A DNA stretch of 64,000 nucleotides from Mycobacterium florentinum (GCF_010730355.1 NZ_AP022576.1:682001-746000); one strand, 5' to 3'; shown: positions 10,396-20,042, counted from the first letter of the stretch. Numbers and translations: made by a program. The notes: a model not told the origin generated them from the letters alone.

Positions 10396-11912
10396 TTCGG
10401 TACCACCAACTCTGCAGGGGACATATCCATCGGAAGGGTGTCGTGCTCCACCAGCGCATCAGCCCGCGACAGCGTCGGGCCCTGCGGAAGGAGCCGGAGC
10501 GCTACCCACGGCGCCAGGCCCGGAGTGGTTTGCAAACCCAACGCCTCGCGCACCTCGCGGGTGTCGTCCACCCCGAATCGGGCGCCGGCATCCGTCACCC
10601 ACCATAGCGATTCGGTGGTCTTGGCACCGGGGTCGTTACCGGTGACAGCCACGAAGTTCGCGAAGTTAGGACCGAAGTAAACCTGGTCGGCGGTGCGGCC
10701 GGTGGTGTCCGACTTCACCAGCGACACAATCCTTTTCGACTCGGACTGCGACACCGGGATGGTCGGTCCGGACACGACCTGGATGCGGGCCCGGTTCTCG
10801 CCGCTGGTCTTCTCCCACCACCAGCAGGTCGCCGGGTTCTCCCGCAGGTCGGTGACATTCAGTGGGTTGTCCGGATACGACGACAGGTCCAGCTTGTTGA
10901 CCACCGGCATCTTGGCCAACGCCGCGGGTTCCACGGTCACCGGCTTGCTGTTGTTCGCGCCGCCGGCGTTCTGCATGATCTGCGCGACCAATGGCGGCAG
11001 CGTCTGCACGCCCTCGGGCAGCACCAGCGAATACTGCTGGGGCCCACTGATTTGCGGCGTGACGAGGATCGTCCCCACCGGGCCGGGAGCGCCGGGGAAG
11101 GTCGCCGGGCTACCCGCGTTCTGCACTTCGGGCACCGTCAGTTCGGGGCCCACCGGCAGTGCGTCGAACAAGGCGCGGCTCATCGGCTTTGCCATGCTGA
11201 TCTGTTCCGGCGTCAAACCGAGCGGCAACAGGACGGAGCGGTTCGCCGCGTCGATGCGCGACCGGCGTCCTTCCCGGATCACCCAGGTGTCCCCGCTGTA
11301 GCTCAACACCACGGCGTCCGAGCCGTTCAATACGTGCCGGCGGTTGCCGAGGTCGGGCACGCCGTCGATCACCGTCACGGTCACACCCGACGGCGCGCCG
11401 ACGCCGGTCGAACCGGCCACGCTGTCGCAGATCAGCCACGACGACGAGGACGGAGTCTTCGCGCCGAAGGTCGACGGTGCGCCGGGGATGCCCACCATCG
11501 GGCCGCGCGGGATGTTGGCGATCTGGCTGGACCGCACCAGGTGCGGGTTGTCGGGGCGTCCCGTGATCAGCCGCGCCGAGGCCAGGTTCAGTGCCGGGTA
11601 CAGCTTGTCCCCGACGCGGACATACAGCGCACCGGAGTCGCGGTCGGCGATGATCGGCGAATCCCCCACCTGACCGGCCGGGCTGATGAACGAGTACAGC
11701 AGCGCGCCCAGGCAGATCACCGCCGCGGCGGAGACCGACGCCACGATGGCCAAGGTCTGGCGCCGTCCCGGCTCGACCTCCATCCGGACCCGCCAGCGAG
11801 TCAGTGCCATCGACGTCCGTCGCGCAAGGAACTGATAGCCGGTCACCTGCGTGCGCGTCGATAGCCCGAGGCCGTACCCCGAGCCGCGCTGCCCGCGACT
11901 CTCTTCCGCCAC
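10392..11912 (-). CDS. eccB5: ESX-5 type VII secretion core protein EccB5
   Basis: A 506-residue component of the ESX-5 membrane complex. The N-terminus is cytosolic (STRTQVTGYQFLARR), one transmembrane helix spans about residues 46-66 (LAIVASVSAAAVICLGALL), and the large periplasmic part contains ESX-B repeats and several cysteines. GTG 11912 gives AEESRGQRGSG, the N-terminus and length I recall for the M. tuberculosis protein; an in-frame start at 11948 would add 12 residues. It is the first gene of the locus and faces malQ across a 400-bp divergent region. Confidence 0.95.
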   Translation of the reverse strand: MAEESRGQRGSGYGLGLSTRTQVTGYQFLARRTSMALTRWRVRMEVEPGRRQTLAIVASVSAAAVICLGALLYSFISPAGQVGDSPIIADRDSGALYVRVGDKLYPALNLASARLITGRPDNPHLVRSSQIANIPRGPMVGIPGAPSTFGAKTPSSSSWLICDSVAGSTGVGAPSGVTVTVIDGVPDLGNRRHVLNGSDAVVLSYSGDTWVIREGRRSRIDAANRSVLLPLGLTPEQISMAKPMSRALFDALPVGPELTVPEVQNAGSPATFPGAPGPVGTILVTPQISGPQQYSLVLPEGVQTLPPLVAQIMQNAGGANNSKPVTVEPAALAKMPVVNKLDLSSYPDNPLNVTDLRENPATCWWWEKTSGENRARIQVVSGPTIPVSQSESKRIVSLVKSDTTGRTADQVYFGPNFANFVAVTGNDPGAKTTESLWWVTDAGARFGVDDTREVREALGLQTTPGLAPWVALRLLPQGPTLSRADALVEHDTLPMDMSPAELVVPK

Positions 11913-12320
11913 TAATTCACCATCCGGTCTGTTGGAACGCCTGGACACCGTCCAGCACGCGAATCACATCGATAACCGTAAGCCACCCGCAATGACCTCG
12001 CCATGTAGCGCAATGTGGCGTTCACTTCAAAGCCTCGTTACGTCCATCAATCCGGCCGCCGTCATACGCCGACAACGGCCCGCCCAGCGCTGGCACACAC
12101 CGCTGAGCTGGCAGTTTCCAAGTTCCCCACTGGATCCCCCGGCCGGACGATTGCTATCTCCAATGGGATCGTAGCCGCGCATGGCCAACCCGTCCTGTCG
12201 AGCATGTGACTCCCCGGCTACTTCGCTGACCTGCTGAAGAATCGGCGGCCGGCAACGCGGGAGGCGGTCGTCGGGCGGCCCGCGTCGTGCCGGGCGGCGT
12301 TTGGCAGCAAGATGGGCGGC
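11913..12320. other. Divergent intergenic region eccB5/malQ
   Basis: About 400 bp without a supported gene. It must hold the promoter of the ESX-5 operon on the minus strand and that of malQ on the plus strand. I see no outstanding palindrome or repeat. The malQ start has only a weak purine tract upstream. Confidence 0.4.
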
Positions 12321-14462
12321 ATGACTGAGCTCGCGCCGTCATTGGTCGAACTTGCCGGCCGATTCGGCATTGCCACTTGGTACCAGGACTGGACGGGCCG
12401 CCAGGTTCAGGTATCGGAGAGCACGCTGGTGACCGTGCTCGCGGCGCTTGGTGTCGAGGCGGGCACGGAGCAGGACCGCAACGAGGCCCTGACCAGCCAG
12501 CTGCGCAAGTACTGGTCACGTCAGCTGCCGGCGACCATCGTGGCGCGCACCGGCACCCCGACCCGGTTCTGGGTGCACGTCACCCACGGCGATCCCGCCG
12601 AAGTGCTGTTGCGGCTCGAGGACGGCACCGTGCACGGCGGCGTGCAGCAGGTCGACAACTTCACGCCCCCGTTCAATCTGGACGGGCGCTGGGTCGGCGA
12701 GGCGAGCTTTCTGCTGCCGCCGGATCTGCCGCTCGGTTACCACCGCCTGCACCTGCGTTCGAGGGGCATCGAAACCAGCGCCGCGCTGATCGTGACGCCC
12801 GACTGGCTCGGACTGCCCGAGCAGCTCGGAGCCCGGCGGGCCTGGGGCCTGGCCGCCCAGCTCTACAGCGTGCGGTCCGAGCAGTCGTGGGGCATCGGCG
12901 ACCTCACCGACCTCACGGACCTGGCCGTCTGGTCCGCATCCCGGCACGGCGCCGACTACCTGCTGGTCAATCCGCTGCACGCGGCCACCCCGACGATCCC
13001 GATGGAGCCGTCTCCATATCTTCCGACGTCGCGGCGCTTCTTCAATCCGCTTTATCTTCGCGTCGAGTCCATCCCCGAATTCGCCGACCTGACCAAGCGC
13101 GGCCGGCTGCGGCGGCTGCGCGACGACGTCCAGCAGCAGGCCGCCAAGCTCGATGCCATCGACCGGGACAGCGCCTGGACGGCCAAGCGGGAGGCACTGA
13201 AGCTGCTCTACCGGGCGCCCCGGTCGGCGGGCCGTGAGCTGGCCTACGCCGCCTTCCGCGAGCGTGAGGGCAGCGCGCTCGACGACTTCGCCGTCTGGTG
13301 CGCGCTGGCCGAGAAGTACGGCGGCGACTGGCATTGCTGGCCGAACTTCCTGCAGCACCCGACCGCCATCGGTGTCGCCCGGTTCGCCGAAAAGCATGCG
13401 GACGCGGTCGATTTCCACCGCTGGCTGCAATGGCAGATCGACGAGCAACTCGCCGCGGCCCAGTCGCAGGCGGTCCGGGCCGGCATGTCGCTGGGCATCA
13501 TGCACGACCTGGCTGTCGGCGTGCACCCGAACGGCGCCGACGCCTGGGCGCTGCAGGATGTGCTGGCGCTGGGTGTGACCGCCGGCGCGCCGCCCGACGA
13601 GTTCAACCAGCTCGGCCAGGACTGGTCGCAGCCGCCGTGGCGGCCGGATCGCCTCGACGAGCAGGAGTATCGGCCGTTCCGCGCACTGATCCGGGCGGTG
13701 CTGCGCCATGCCGGCGGCGTTCGCATCGACCACATCATCGGGCTGTTCCGGCTCTGGTGGATCCCCGAGGGTGCATCGCCCACCGAAGGCACCTATGTGC
13801 GCTACGACCACGAGGCGATGATCGGCATCGTCGCACTGGAAGCGCACCGCGCCGGGGCGCTGGTGGTCGGCGAGGATCTCGGCACAGTCGAACCGTGGGT
13901 CCGCGACTACCTCTTATTGCGGGGTCTGCTGGGCACCTCGATCCTGTGGTTCGAGCTGGACCGTGACGGAACCGGCGGTCCGCTGCCCGCCGAACGCTGG
14001 CGTGAGTATTGCCTGTCGTCGGTCACCACCCACGATCTGCCGCCGACCGCCGGCTACCTGGCCGGCGACCATGTCCGGCTGCGCGAATCGCTCGGATTGC
14101 TGACCCGGCCGGTGGCCGAGGAGCTCGAATCCGACCGGGCGGAGCGCGAGGCGTGGATGGCCGAGCTGCGCCGGGTGGGGCTGCTCGGCGAGCACGACGA
14201 CGACCCCGAACAGGTCGTCCTGGCCCTCTACCGCTACCTGGGGCGAACGCCGTCGCGGTTGTTGGGCGTCGCGCTGACGGATGCGGTCGGTGATCGCCGA
14301 ACCCAGAATCAGCCCGGCACCACCGACGAATATCCCAATTGGCGGGTGCCGCTGACCGGCCCCGACGGCCGGCCGGTGACGCTGGAGGACGTATTCACCA
14401 ATCGCCGGGCCGCCACACTGACCGACGCGGTGCGTGCCACCCTCGCACCGCCAACCATCTAA
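12321..14462 (+). CDS. malQ: 4-alpha-glucanotransferase (amylomaltase)
   Basis: Protein of 713 residues of glycoside hydrolase family 77. It transfers alpha-1,4-glucan chains between maltodextrins in glycogen turnover, in the cytosol. Characteristic segments are QSWGIGDLTDL and LLVNPLHA, the nucleophile region GGVRIDHIIGLFRLWWIP, the acid/base region GEDLGTVEPWV, and SSVTTHDLPPTAGYL. ATG 12321 (MTELAPSLVEL) matches the known N-terminus; an ATG nine bases upstream is also in frame. Its place next to eccB5 is conserved in M. tuberculosis. Confidence 0.95.
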   Translation: MTELAPSLVELAGRFGIATWYQDWTGRQVQVSESTLVTVLAALGVEAGTEQDRNEALTSQLRKYWSRQLPATIVARTGTPTRFWVHVTHGDPAEVLLRLEDGTVHGGVQQVDNFTPPFNLDGRWVGEASFLLPPDLPLGYHRLHLRSRGIETSAALIVTPDWLGLPEQLGARRAWGLAAQLYSVRSEQSWGIGDLTDLTDLAVWSASRHGADYLLVNPLHAATPTIPMEPSPYLPTSRRFFNPLYLRVESIPEFADLTKRGRLRRLRDDVQQQAAKLDAIDRDSAWTAKREALKLLYRAPRSAGRELAYAAFREREGSALDDFAVWCALAEKYGGDWHCWPNFLQHPTAIGVARFAEKHADAVDFHRWLQWQIDEQLAAAQSQAVRAGMSLGIMHDLAVGVHPNGADAWALQDVLALGVTAGAPPDEFNQLGQDWSQPPWRPDRLDEQEYRPFRALIRAVLRHAGGVRIDHIIGLFRLWWIPEGASPTEGTYVRYDHEAMIGIVALEAHRAGALVVGEDLGTVEPWVRDYLLLRGLLGTSILWFELDRDGTGGPLPAERWREYCLSSVTTHDLPPTAGYLAGDHVRLRESLGLLTRPVAEELESDRAEREAWMAELRRVGLLGEHDDDPEQVVLALYRYLGRTPSRLLGVALTDAVGDRRTQNQPGTTDEYPNWRVPLTGPDGRPVTLEDVFTNRRAATLTDAVRATLAPPTI

Positions 14463-14471
14463 CCGAGCGCC

Positions 14472-14942
14472 ATGACCCTCTCAGCGAACGACCGGTGCGC
14501 GCTCAGCGATGTCGTGCACCGATACGCGGCCGGAGTCGACGACCGTCAATTCGACGCTGTGACAGCACTTTTCACGGCGGACGCCGAGCTGATCGTGCCT
14601 GAGCCGCCGGCCGTGCTCACCCCGGTTCATTCGCATCGCGGGCGACCGGCCATCGCGACGGCGGTCGCGGCGGTGGCCGCGGTCGCGCGTACCGAGCACG
14701 CGATCATCGGTGAGGTGTACGACCAGGGGCCGCGGCCGGGGACGGCACGCGGTCGGATCGCGTGCGTCGCACATCACTGGACGCAGCGCGCCGATGGGGT
14801 GATCGATGCGGCTTGGCATGTGCGCTATCACGACGAGTACGAGTCAACGGAGGCGGGGTGGCGGATCGCGCGCCGGTCGTTGACGGTCAATGCGATCGAG
14901 ACACGGCCGGTCCGTCGGCTGTTGTCGTGGGACCCGGAGTAA
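14472..14942 (+). CDS. SnoaL-like (NTF2-fold) protein
   Basis: A 156-residue protein of the NTF2/SnoaL-like fold. The N-terminal helix LSDVVHRYAAGVDDRQFDAVTALF and the following VTALFTADAELIV are typical, and the C-terminal strand pattern WHVRYHDEYESTEAGWRI also fits. Members of the fold are small-molecule isomerases, hydrolases or binding proteins; no function can be named. It starts 9 nt after malQ in the same direction, so it may be co-transcribed. Confidence 0.75.
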   Translation: MTLSANDRCALSDVVHRYAAGVDDRQFDAVTALFTADAELIVPEPPAVLTPVHSHRGRPAIATAVAAVAAVARTEHAIIGEVYDQGPRPGTARGRIACVAHHWTQRADGVIDAAWHVRYHDEYESTEAGWRIARRSLTVNAIETRPVRRLLSWDPE

Positions 14943-14980
14943 GCGCGGCCACTCCTGCGCGCGAGCGGGTTATCTCGCGG

Positions 14981-15409
14981 CTATTGCATCGCGGCGAGGT
15001 TTTCCACCGACCTGCGCACGTCGGACCGGAGCACTCTGGCCACGACCTTGCCGACCGGCCCGCTGAGCACGCCCCCGCGCAGGTCGGCGGTGAGGTCGAA
15101 TGTCGATCCGGGGTGCATGTCGGTCACCGCCATCGTCACGGTGATCCGGATTCCACCGCGGCCGCGACCTTGCAGCTCAATCGAATTGGGCTCGTCGTAG
15201 CGGGTCACCGTCCAGTGGACGACGTTGCGGAACCCCTTCACCTTGATGCACGACGATACTTTGGTGCCCTGCTCGATCGTCGAGGGGAGCTCGCCGCGCC
15301 AACCGCCGAAGATCGTCATCCACTCGGCGAATCGAGCAAGATCGGACGCCAGTTTCCAGGCTGCGCTCGGCTCCAGGTCAGACCTGGTCGAAACATCCAC
15401 TTGTGCCAA
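14981..15409 (-). CDS. SRPBCC (START-like) family protein
   Basis: A 142-residue protein with the polyketide cyclase/START-like pattern: N-terminal strand VDVSTRSDLEPSAAWKLASDL, a central WTVTRYDEPNSIEL, and the C-terminal helix GKVVARVLRSDVRRSVENLAAM. Such proteins bind hydrophobic ligands in a cavity. TTG 15409 is preferred because AGGAG lies 9 nt before it; GTG 15400 is an alternative. The preceding gene on this strand ends about 140 nt upstream. Confidence 0.75.
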   Translation of the reverse strand: MAQVDVSTRSDLEPSAAWKLASDLARFAEWMTIFGGWRGELPSTIEQGTKVSSCIKVKGFRNVVHWTVTRYDEPNSIELQGRGRGGIRITVTMAVTDMHPGSTFDLTADLRGGVLSGPVGKVVARVLRSDVRRSVENLAAMQ

Positions 15410-15532
15410 GGTTTGTCGCTCCTCTTGAAACCGTGCCGTGAGTCGGGTTCCCCACCGCGTACCCAAGACCGGCGACCCGATAAACCCGCGCGTTGCGTCC
15501 GGCTCGTTATTACCCTGTCGGTCAACGTGTTT

Positions 15533-15552
15533 CGGCTCGGCTCGGCTCGGCT
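15533..15552. repeat. Pentanucleotide tandem repeat, (CGGCT)4
   Basis: Four perfect copies of CGGCT. They abut and slightly overlap the stop codon of the DUF2505-type gene, so slippage would alter little protein sequence. Possible variable-number site. Confidence 0.7.
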
Positions 15553-16108
15553 ACGGCCAGGCTTCGTTCAGCTTCTCCTCCACGTCGATGATCTGAGCGG
15601 CTTGCGATTGCGGTGCGTCGATTTCGTCGGCGACGTATTGGGCGATGAATCGGCGAATCTCGCCGTCTACGCCGGCCAGGATGCGCAGTATCTCGCCGCG
15701 GAACGACTGCGACGACACATTGACGGTGATATCGGAGGGCCGCGGCTTCGCGACGTCGACGATCAGCACCAGTGGTTCGGCGGCGCGGGCCGTCGCGCGC
15801 AACGCGATGTCCCCGGAGACCTGAAAACGCTGCTTGTCGAGTCGCAAATCCAGCAGCAGGTCGATTGACAGCGGAATGTGAATGACGAAAGTGATGCTGT
15901 CGCCCAACCGCCGTGTGACGCGCGGGTCTTGGATCTTGACGTTGGCGCTGACCTTCGCGATTCCGGCGGGTCCCTGCGCAATCGGTTCCATCGCGAATTC
16001 GTTGCCGGCGATATCGGCGAATGCGGCGGCGACACGCTCGGGAGTGACGGCGACTTCGAAGAATCGGCGTCCGAACTCCTCGTAGGTGACGTAGTCGTGG
16101 TTTTGCAT
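15551..16108 (-). CDS. DUF2505 family protein (Rv1780-like)
   Basis: A 185-residue protein starting MQNHDYVTYEEFGRRFFEVAVTPERV. It looks like the START-like DUF2505 family: a long ligand-cavity fold with strands such as SITFVIHIPLSIDLLLDLRLD and a C-terminal helix. Size and position next to the membrane protein and malQ match Rv1780 of M. tuberculosis as I remember it. Function unknown. The gene is divergent from the membrane protein gene starting at 16300. Confidence 0.75.
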   Translation of the reverse strand: MQNHDYVTYEEFGRRFFEVAVTPERVAAAFADIAGNEFAMEPIAQGPAGIAKVSANVKIQDPRVTRRLGDSITFVIHIPLSIDLLLDLRLDKQRFQVSGDIALRATARAAEPLVLIVDVAKPRPSDITVNVSSQSFRGEILRILAGVDGEIRRFIAQYVADEIDAPQSQAAQIIDVEEKLNEAWP

Positions 16109-16299
16109 AGGCTTATACCGTCTCACGCCACCTGCCGGAAACTTAGCTGATCTGTCCGCGTCGTAGGAATTTCACCTCGGTGCGGGACGGTCGCGTCGGC
16201 GAGGCGGCGACGTGTTGTGAACAACGCCACAGTCGGCGCTTCGATTCGGTGTGTCGACCGATCGCCTGGGAGGCTGGACGGCGGAGGTGTTGGAGTCTG

Positions 16300-18081
16300 A
16301 TGGGCGCCCACGAATTGATTGAGCCGCGCTCAGCCGTCTCCCGGGTCGAGGGGGTGCTCGCCTGGCTTGGCGGCGGACACTGGCGCGAATTGGGGGAACG
16401 TCACGAGCGGTCCACCCACGCCGTCGCGGGCGCGGTGGTGCTGCTCGGAGCCGTGTTGGCGTGGCTGGTCGCGGCCTTGGCCGTCGATGCATCGGCACGC
16501 TGGCCGCTGATCGCCGTAGTCGCGCTGACGCTGATCTTCGGTCTGCTGGTCGGGGCGGTGACGCGGGGCATCGCAAGCGGCCCTCACCGCGGTCGGCCCG
16601 GCATCGCGGGACGGATCGTCGTGGCGGTGGCGGTCGGCGTCGTCGTCGGCGAACTCGCCGCACTGGTCGTGTTCTCCCGCTCGATCGATCACCGCCTCGA
16701 GGATCGCGCACTCAGTACCGCGGACTCGGCGCCGGCGGTCGCGCAGGCGTCGGCGGCGCTGCAACAGACTCGGTCCGCGCGCAGCGCGCTGGACGCCGCG
16801 GTCACCCAGGCCCGCAATGGTCAGGACGACGCGTTGGTCGTGGCGCGTTGCGAATACCACCCCAGCCCGGCGTGCCCGCAGACCCGCATCACCGGCGATC
16901 CCGGCGCCGGACCCGAAACCCGAACGGCGAATGAGCTTCTGGCTGATGCGCAGCGCGAGCTCGACACCGCGCTGGCGGCCCGCGACCGCCAGGCGCCCGA
17001 ATTGGACGCCACGATTTCGCGTGAGCAGCGGGCCGTGGACGATGCCCGCCAACGCGTGCTGGCCGAGGCCGGCCCGGGTGGCGTCGGGGCGCGCTGGATC
17101 GCGATGAACGACCTGACGTTCGCCGGCGTCGGGGCGCTGATGCTGCGGTTGCTGACCATCGCGTTTTTCGTGCTGGTGTACTTGCTTCCGCTGATCCTGC
17201 GGACCTGGCGCGGTGAGACCACCCAGGATCGCCACGCGACGGCGCGCGCGGAGCGTGAGCGTGCCGAGCTCGATGCGGACACCGCGATCGCGATCAAGCG
17301 GGCCGAGGTTCGCCGTGAGGCCGAAATTCTTTGGGCCGAACACCAACTCACTCAGGCCCGCCTGGCCATCGAGGCGCAGACCGAGATCGACCGCGAGCAG
17401 CAACGCCGTCGAGTCACCGAAGCCATCGAGGGACCGCAGCCCGCGGCGTCGGTGCGGACTTTCGAACCCGTGCAGGAAGACATCTACCTGCCGATCGCCG
17501 CCGAGGCCGAGGCCGCCAGCCGGGCCGTGCCCGAATTGCCCGCCGCTGCAGCGGTTTCCCGCGAGGAGACAGCGCCGGAGGTGGACAACCTGCCCGCGCA
17601 GATCGAGCCGGCCGACGAGCGCGCCATGCCGTCGATCCCCTCGATTCCCGACGCGACCCGGGCCGCGGCACGCTGGATTCGTCCGCTGGTGCCGCCCTTC
17701 GTTGCGCGGGCCATCGACAACACCACCGCGCCGCTGCGCACCGCGCGCCAGGTGTTCGAAGAGGTCGAGGAGATCACCTTCGCGCTCAGGCGTACTCGCA
17801 AGGTGACTTTCGACTCCGAGAGCTCTGAGCCGAGCGAGCATCGGTCGTCGACGACCGATGCGGCACCCACCGGTCGGGTCGCGTCGTCGCGCACCCACCA
17901 CGAGACGCACGATCACCCACAGGTGGGTCGGCACTCCTCGGTGCGGCTCTGCGTCAAAGACGCCGACGGCCTACCGCTGGGACCGGCGGACAGCGAGCAC
18001 CCGCGGGAGCTGACGGAGCGCGACGGCCCGCGCGAACTTCGCCCGCCCCAAGGGCCGCGCCAACTTCCGCCCGGGAAGTAG
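16300..18081 (+). CDS. DUF4407 membrane protein (Rv1779c-like)
   Basis: A 593-residue integral membrane protein. Helices are visible near residues 43-62 (AVVLLGAVLAWLVAALAV), 66-90, 106-125 and 286-305 (LLTIAFFVLVYLLPLILRT). Between the third and fourth helix is a roughly 150-residue coiled-coil-like extracytoplasmic loop with two cysteines (ARCEYHPSPACPQ). After the last helix comes a charged coiled coil (ERERAELDADTAIAIKRAEV) and a long low-complexity tail. This topology is that of DUF4407. ATG 16300 follows GGAGGTGTTGGAG. Length and position match Rv1779c. Function unknown. Confidence 0.82.
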   Translation: MGAHELIEPRSAVSRVEGVLAWLGGGHWRELGERHERSTHAVAGAVVLLGAVLAWLVAALAVDASARWPLIAVVALTLIFGLLVGAVTRGIASGPHRGRPGIAGRIVVAVAVGVVVGELAALVVFSRSIDHRLEDRALSTADSAPAVAQASAALQQTRSARSALDAAVTQARNGQDDALVVARCEYHPSPACPQTRITGDPGAGPETRTANELLADAQRELDTALAARDRQAPELDATISREQRAVDDARQRVLAEAGPGGVGARWIAMNDLTFAGVGALMLRLLTIAFFVLVYLLPLILRTWRGETTQDRHATARAERERAELDADTAIAIKRAEVRREAEILWAEHQLTQARLAIEAQTEIDREQQRRRVTEAIEGPQPAASVRTFEPVQEDIYLPIAAEAEAASRAVPELPAAAAVSREETAPEVDNLPAQIEPADERAMPSIPSIPDATRAAARWIRPLVPPFVARAIDNTTAPLRTARQVFEEVEEITFALRRTRKVTFDSESSEPSEHRSSTTDAAPTGRVASSRTHHETHDHPQVGRHSSVRLCVKDADGLPLGPADSEHPRELTERDGPRELRPPQGPRQLPPGK

Positions 18082-18087
18082 CCGCGG

Positions 18088-19332
18088 TCAGCTGACGGCC
18101 AGCTCGAGTCGTTCGAGACGGCGCACCAGCAGGCTGGGCAGCCACCGCCCCACGTCGGCCTGCTCGATCGTCGTGGTCCGTTCCAGCAGCAGGCGCAATA
18201 CGATGGTGGCTTCCAGGCGGGCCAGCGCCGCCCCGACACAGAAGTGTGCCCCCTTGCCAAAACTGATGTGTCCCTTGGCTTCGGCGCGATCGAGCAGGAA
18301 CTCGCCGGGTCTCTCGAAATGGGCCGGGTCGCGGTTGGCCGCGCCCCACAACAGCAACAGGTGCGAGCCGGCGGGCAGCTCGACGCCGGCCAGCACGGTG
18401 TCGTTGCGCACGTGCCGGTAGTGGCCCCGGAAGGGTGGCTCGTAACGCAGCGTCTCCTCGATGAATGCCGGTAGCAGCGAAGGGTTTTCGCGCACCTGCT
18501 GCTGGATGTCAAGACGGTTCGCGAGTATCCAGGCCGCGCTGCCCAGCAGCGATGCCGTCGACTCTCCCCCGGCGGCGAACAGAATCACCATCATCACCTG
18601 GGCGGCGACGCTGTCCAGCTTGCCCGACGCGCAGGCCACCGCGAGCTCGCCCAGCAGATTGTCCTGGGGATCGGCGGCGGCGAGCCCGAATTGTTCGTTG
18701 ATGTAACCGCCGAGTTCCATCACCGCGACACCCGCGGCGGCCAGCTGTTCCTCGCCGACCAGCCCTTCGACCGTTTGGGTGGCGGCGTAGCCCCATTTCA
18801 TCAACTGCGCGGCGTCGGCGGTGGGCACCCCGATCAGCTCGGCCACCACCATCATCGGCAGCCGGTTGGCCATGGCGTCCATCCATTCGATGCGTCCGTC
18901 GCGCAGCCCCTGGTGCCACAACCGCCCCGCGGTGTCGGTGGCGAATTGTTCGATCGCGCGGATCCGCCTCGACGCCAACTGGCGCACCACCAGCTTGCGG
19001 TGCACGGCGTGGGCGGGGTCGTCGGCGGTCGCGAGCACGTGCGTTGGTCCGTCGAGCGCATCCATCTCGAATGGCCTGACGGCGCCCCCGCCGGTGTAGG
19101 TCATGGTGGCGGTCAGGTTCGACGAGAAGTCCTCGGGCCGGGCGATGACGTCGTTGACGGCGTCCCAGCCGCAGACGGCATAGAACTCCGAGCCGGCGAT
19201 GCGGTGCACCGCCCCCTCCGCGCGCATCCGCTCGTACAGCGGGTAGGGATCCTGCAGAGATTCGGCGCCGAAGAACGTGTCGGCCTGGGCTATGACGGTC
19301 ACGGGTTCAGCGTGAGCAACGGATATCCACAC
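18088..19332 (-). CDS. cyp144: Cytochrome P450 (CYP144 family)
   Basis: P450 of 414 residues with the oxygen-binding helix FAAGGESTASLL, ExxR in EETLRYEPP, and the haem loop FGKGAHFCVGAALARLE. The I helix has Glu-Ser instead of the usual Asp/Glu-Thr. The visible GTG starts are 19332 and 19299; the shorter gives 403 residues, close to the truncated leaderless isoform reported for M. tuberculosis CYP144. It faces a TetR gene, and a palindrome between them suggests repression by that regulator. Its stop lies 6 nt from the stop of the convergent membrane protein gene. Confidence 0.9.
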   Translation of the reverse strand: MWISVAHAEPVTVIAQADTFFGAESLQDPYPLYERMRAEGAVHRIAGSEFYAVCGWDAVNDVIARPEDFSSNLTATMTYTGGGAVRPFEMDALDGPTHVLATADDPAHAVHRKLVVRQLASRRIRAIEQFATDTAGRLWHQGLRDGRIEWMDAMANRLPMMVVAELIGVPTADAAQLMKWGYAATQTVEGLVGEEQLAAAGVAVMELGGYINEQFGLAAADPQDNLLGELAVACASGKLDSVAAQVMMVILFAAGGESTASLLGSAAWILANRLDIQQQVRENPSLLPAFIEETLRYEPPFRGHYRHVRNDTVLAGVELPAGSHLLLLWGAANRDPAHFERPGEFLLDRAEAKGHISFGKGAHFCVGAALARLEATIVLRLLLERTTTIEQADVGRWLPSLLVRRLERLELAVS

Positions 19333-19418
19333 GTCAACGGCGATGCGGAAAATTGAACACGGCTTCCGGGTGATGCCGGCCGAACCGTCTCATCGGGGAT
19401 TTCGGACCTGCGACGACC

Positions 19419-19446
19419 GTGAGATAACTGGCGAGTATTGTCTCAC
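19419..19446. promoter_or_regulatory. Operator palindrome between cyp144 and TetR
   Basis: Inverted repeat GTGAGATA / TGTCTCAC (arms 19419-19426 and 19439-19446, one mismatch, 12-bp spacer). A third half-site TGAGATA follows at 19449-19455. It lies in the 160-bp divergent region, 48 bp before the TetR start, so it is a likely TetR binding site controlling both genes. Confidence 0.6.
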
Positions 19447-19493
19447 CCTGAGATAGCGCCGTTCCAGTTTCTCGCTTCCAAGGGTGGTGGCCG

Positions 19494-20042
19494 ATGACAC
19501 GCGACGACTGGTTGGTCGGAGGCGATCGCCGCAAAATCGCCACCGAGCGCATTTATGCGGCCGCCACCGAGATGATCACCCGTGAGGGGACGGATGGCTT
19601 CGACATCGACGCATTGGCCAAGCGCGTCCATTGTTCGCGAGCCACCATCTACCGCTATGCCGGCGGCAAGGCCGAGATCCGCGACGCGGTCATCACCCGC
19701 ACGGCCTCGCGCATCATCGAGACGGTGCGGCAGACCGTCGAGAACATGAGCGGTCCGGAGCGGGTTGTCACCGCGATCACCGTGGCGCTCAAGCTGATCC
19801 GGGCCGATCCCCTGTACCACCTGATGAGCAGTCCGGTCCGGGCCGGCGACATCGCCTGGCTGACGGCGTCACCGCTGCTGGCCGGGTTCGCCACGGAATT
19901 GACCGGGCTCACCAACGGCGATGCGCACGGCGCGCAATGGGTGGTCCGCGTAGTGCTGTCGCTGATGTACTGGCCCGTCGGCGACGACGAGGCCGAGCGT
20001 GACCTGGTGCAGCGTTTTGTCGCGCCCGCTTACGCCGGCTGA
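19494..20042 (+). CDS. TetR family transcriptional regulator (Rv1776c-like)
   Basis: A 182-residue regulator. The helix-turn-helix lies near residues 28-60 (FDIDALAKRVHCSRATIYRYAGGKAEI). The C-terminal ligand domain is short. It is divergent from cyp144 with a clear palindrome in between, so it probably represses the P450 and itself and responds to a P450-related small molecule. Position and size match Rv1776c. Its stop is immediately followed by that of the convergent PhlG-like gene. Confidence 0.9.
   Translation: MTRDDWLVGGDRRKIATERIYAAATEMITREGTDGFDIDALAKRVHCSRATIYRYAGGKAEIRDAVITRTASRIIETVRQTVENMSGPERVVTAITVALKLIRADPLYHLMSSPVRAGDIAWLTASPLLAGFATELTGLTNGDAHGAQWVVRVVLSLMYWPVGDDEAERDLVQRFVAPAYAG

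Noticed and set aside
12516..13847. A 443-codon minus-strand frame inside malQ
   Set aside because: It is antisense to a clear GH77 enzyme and shows no recognisable domain.
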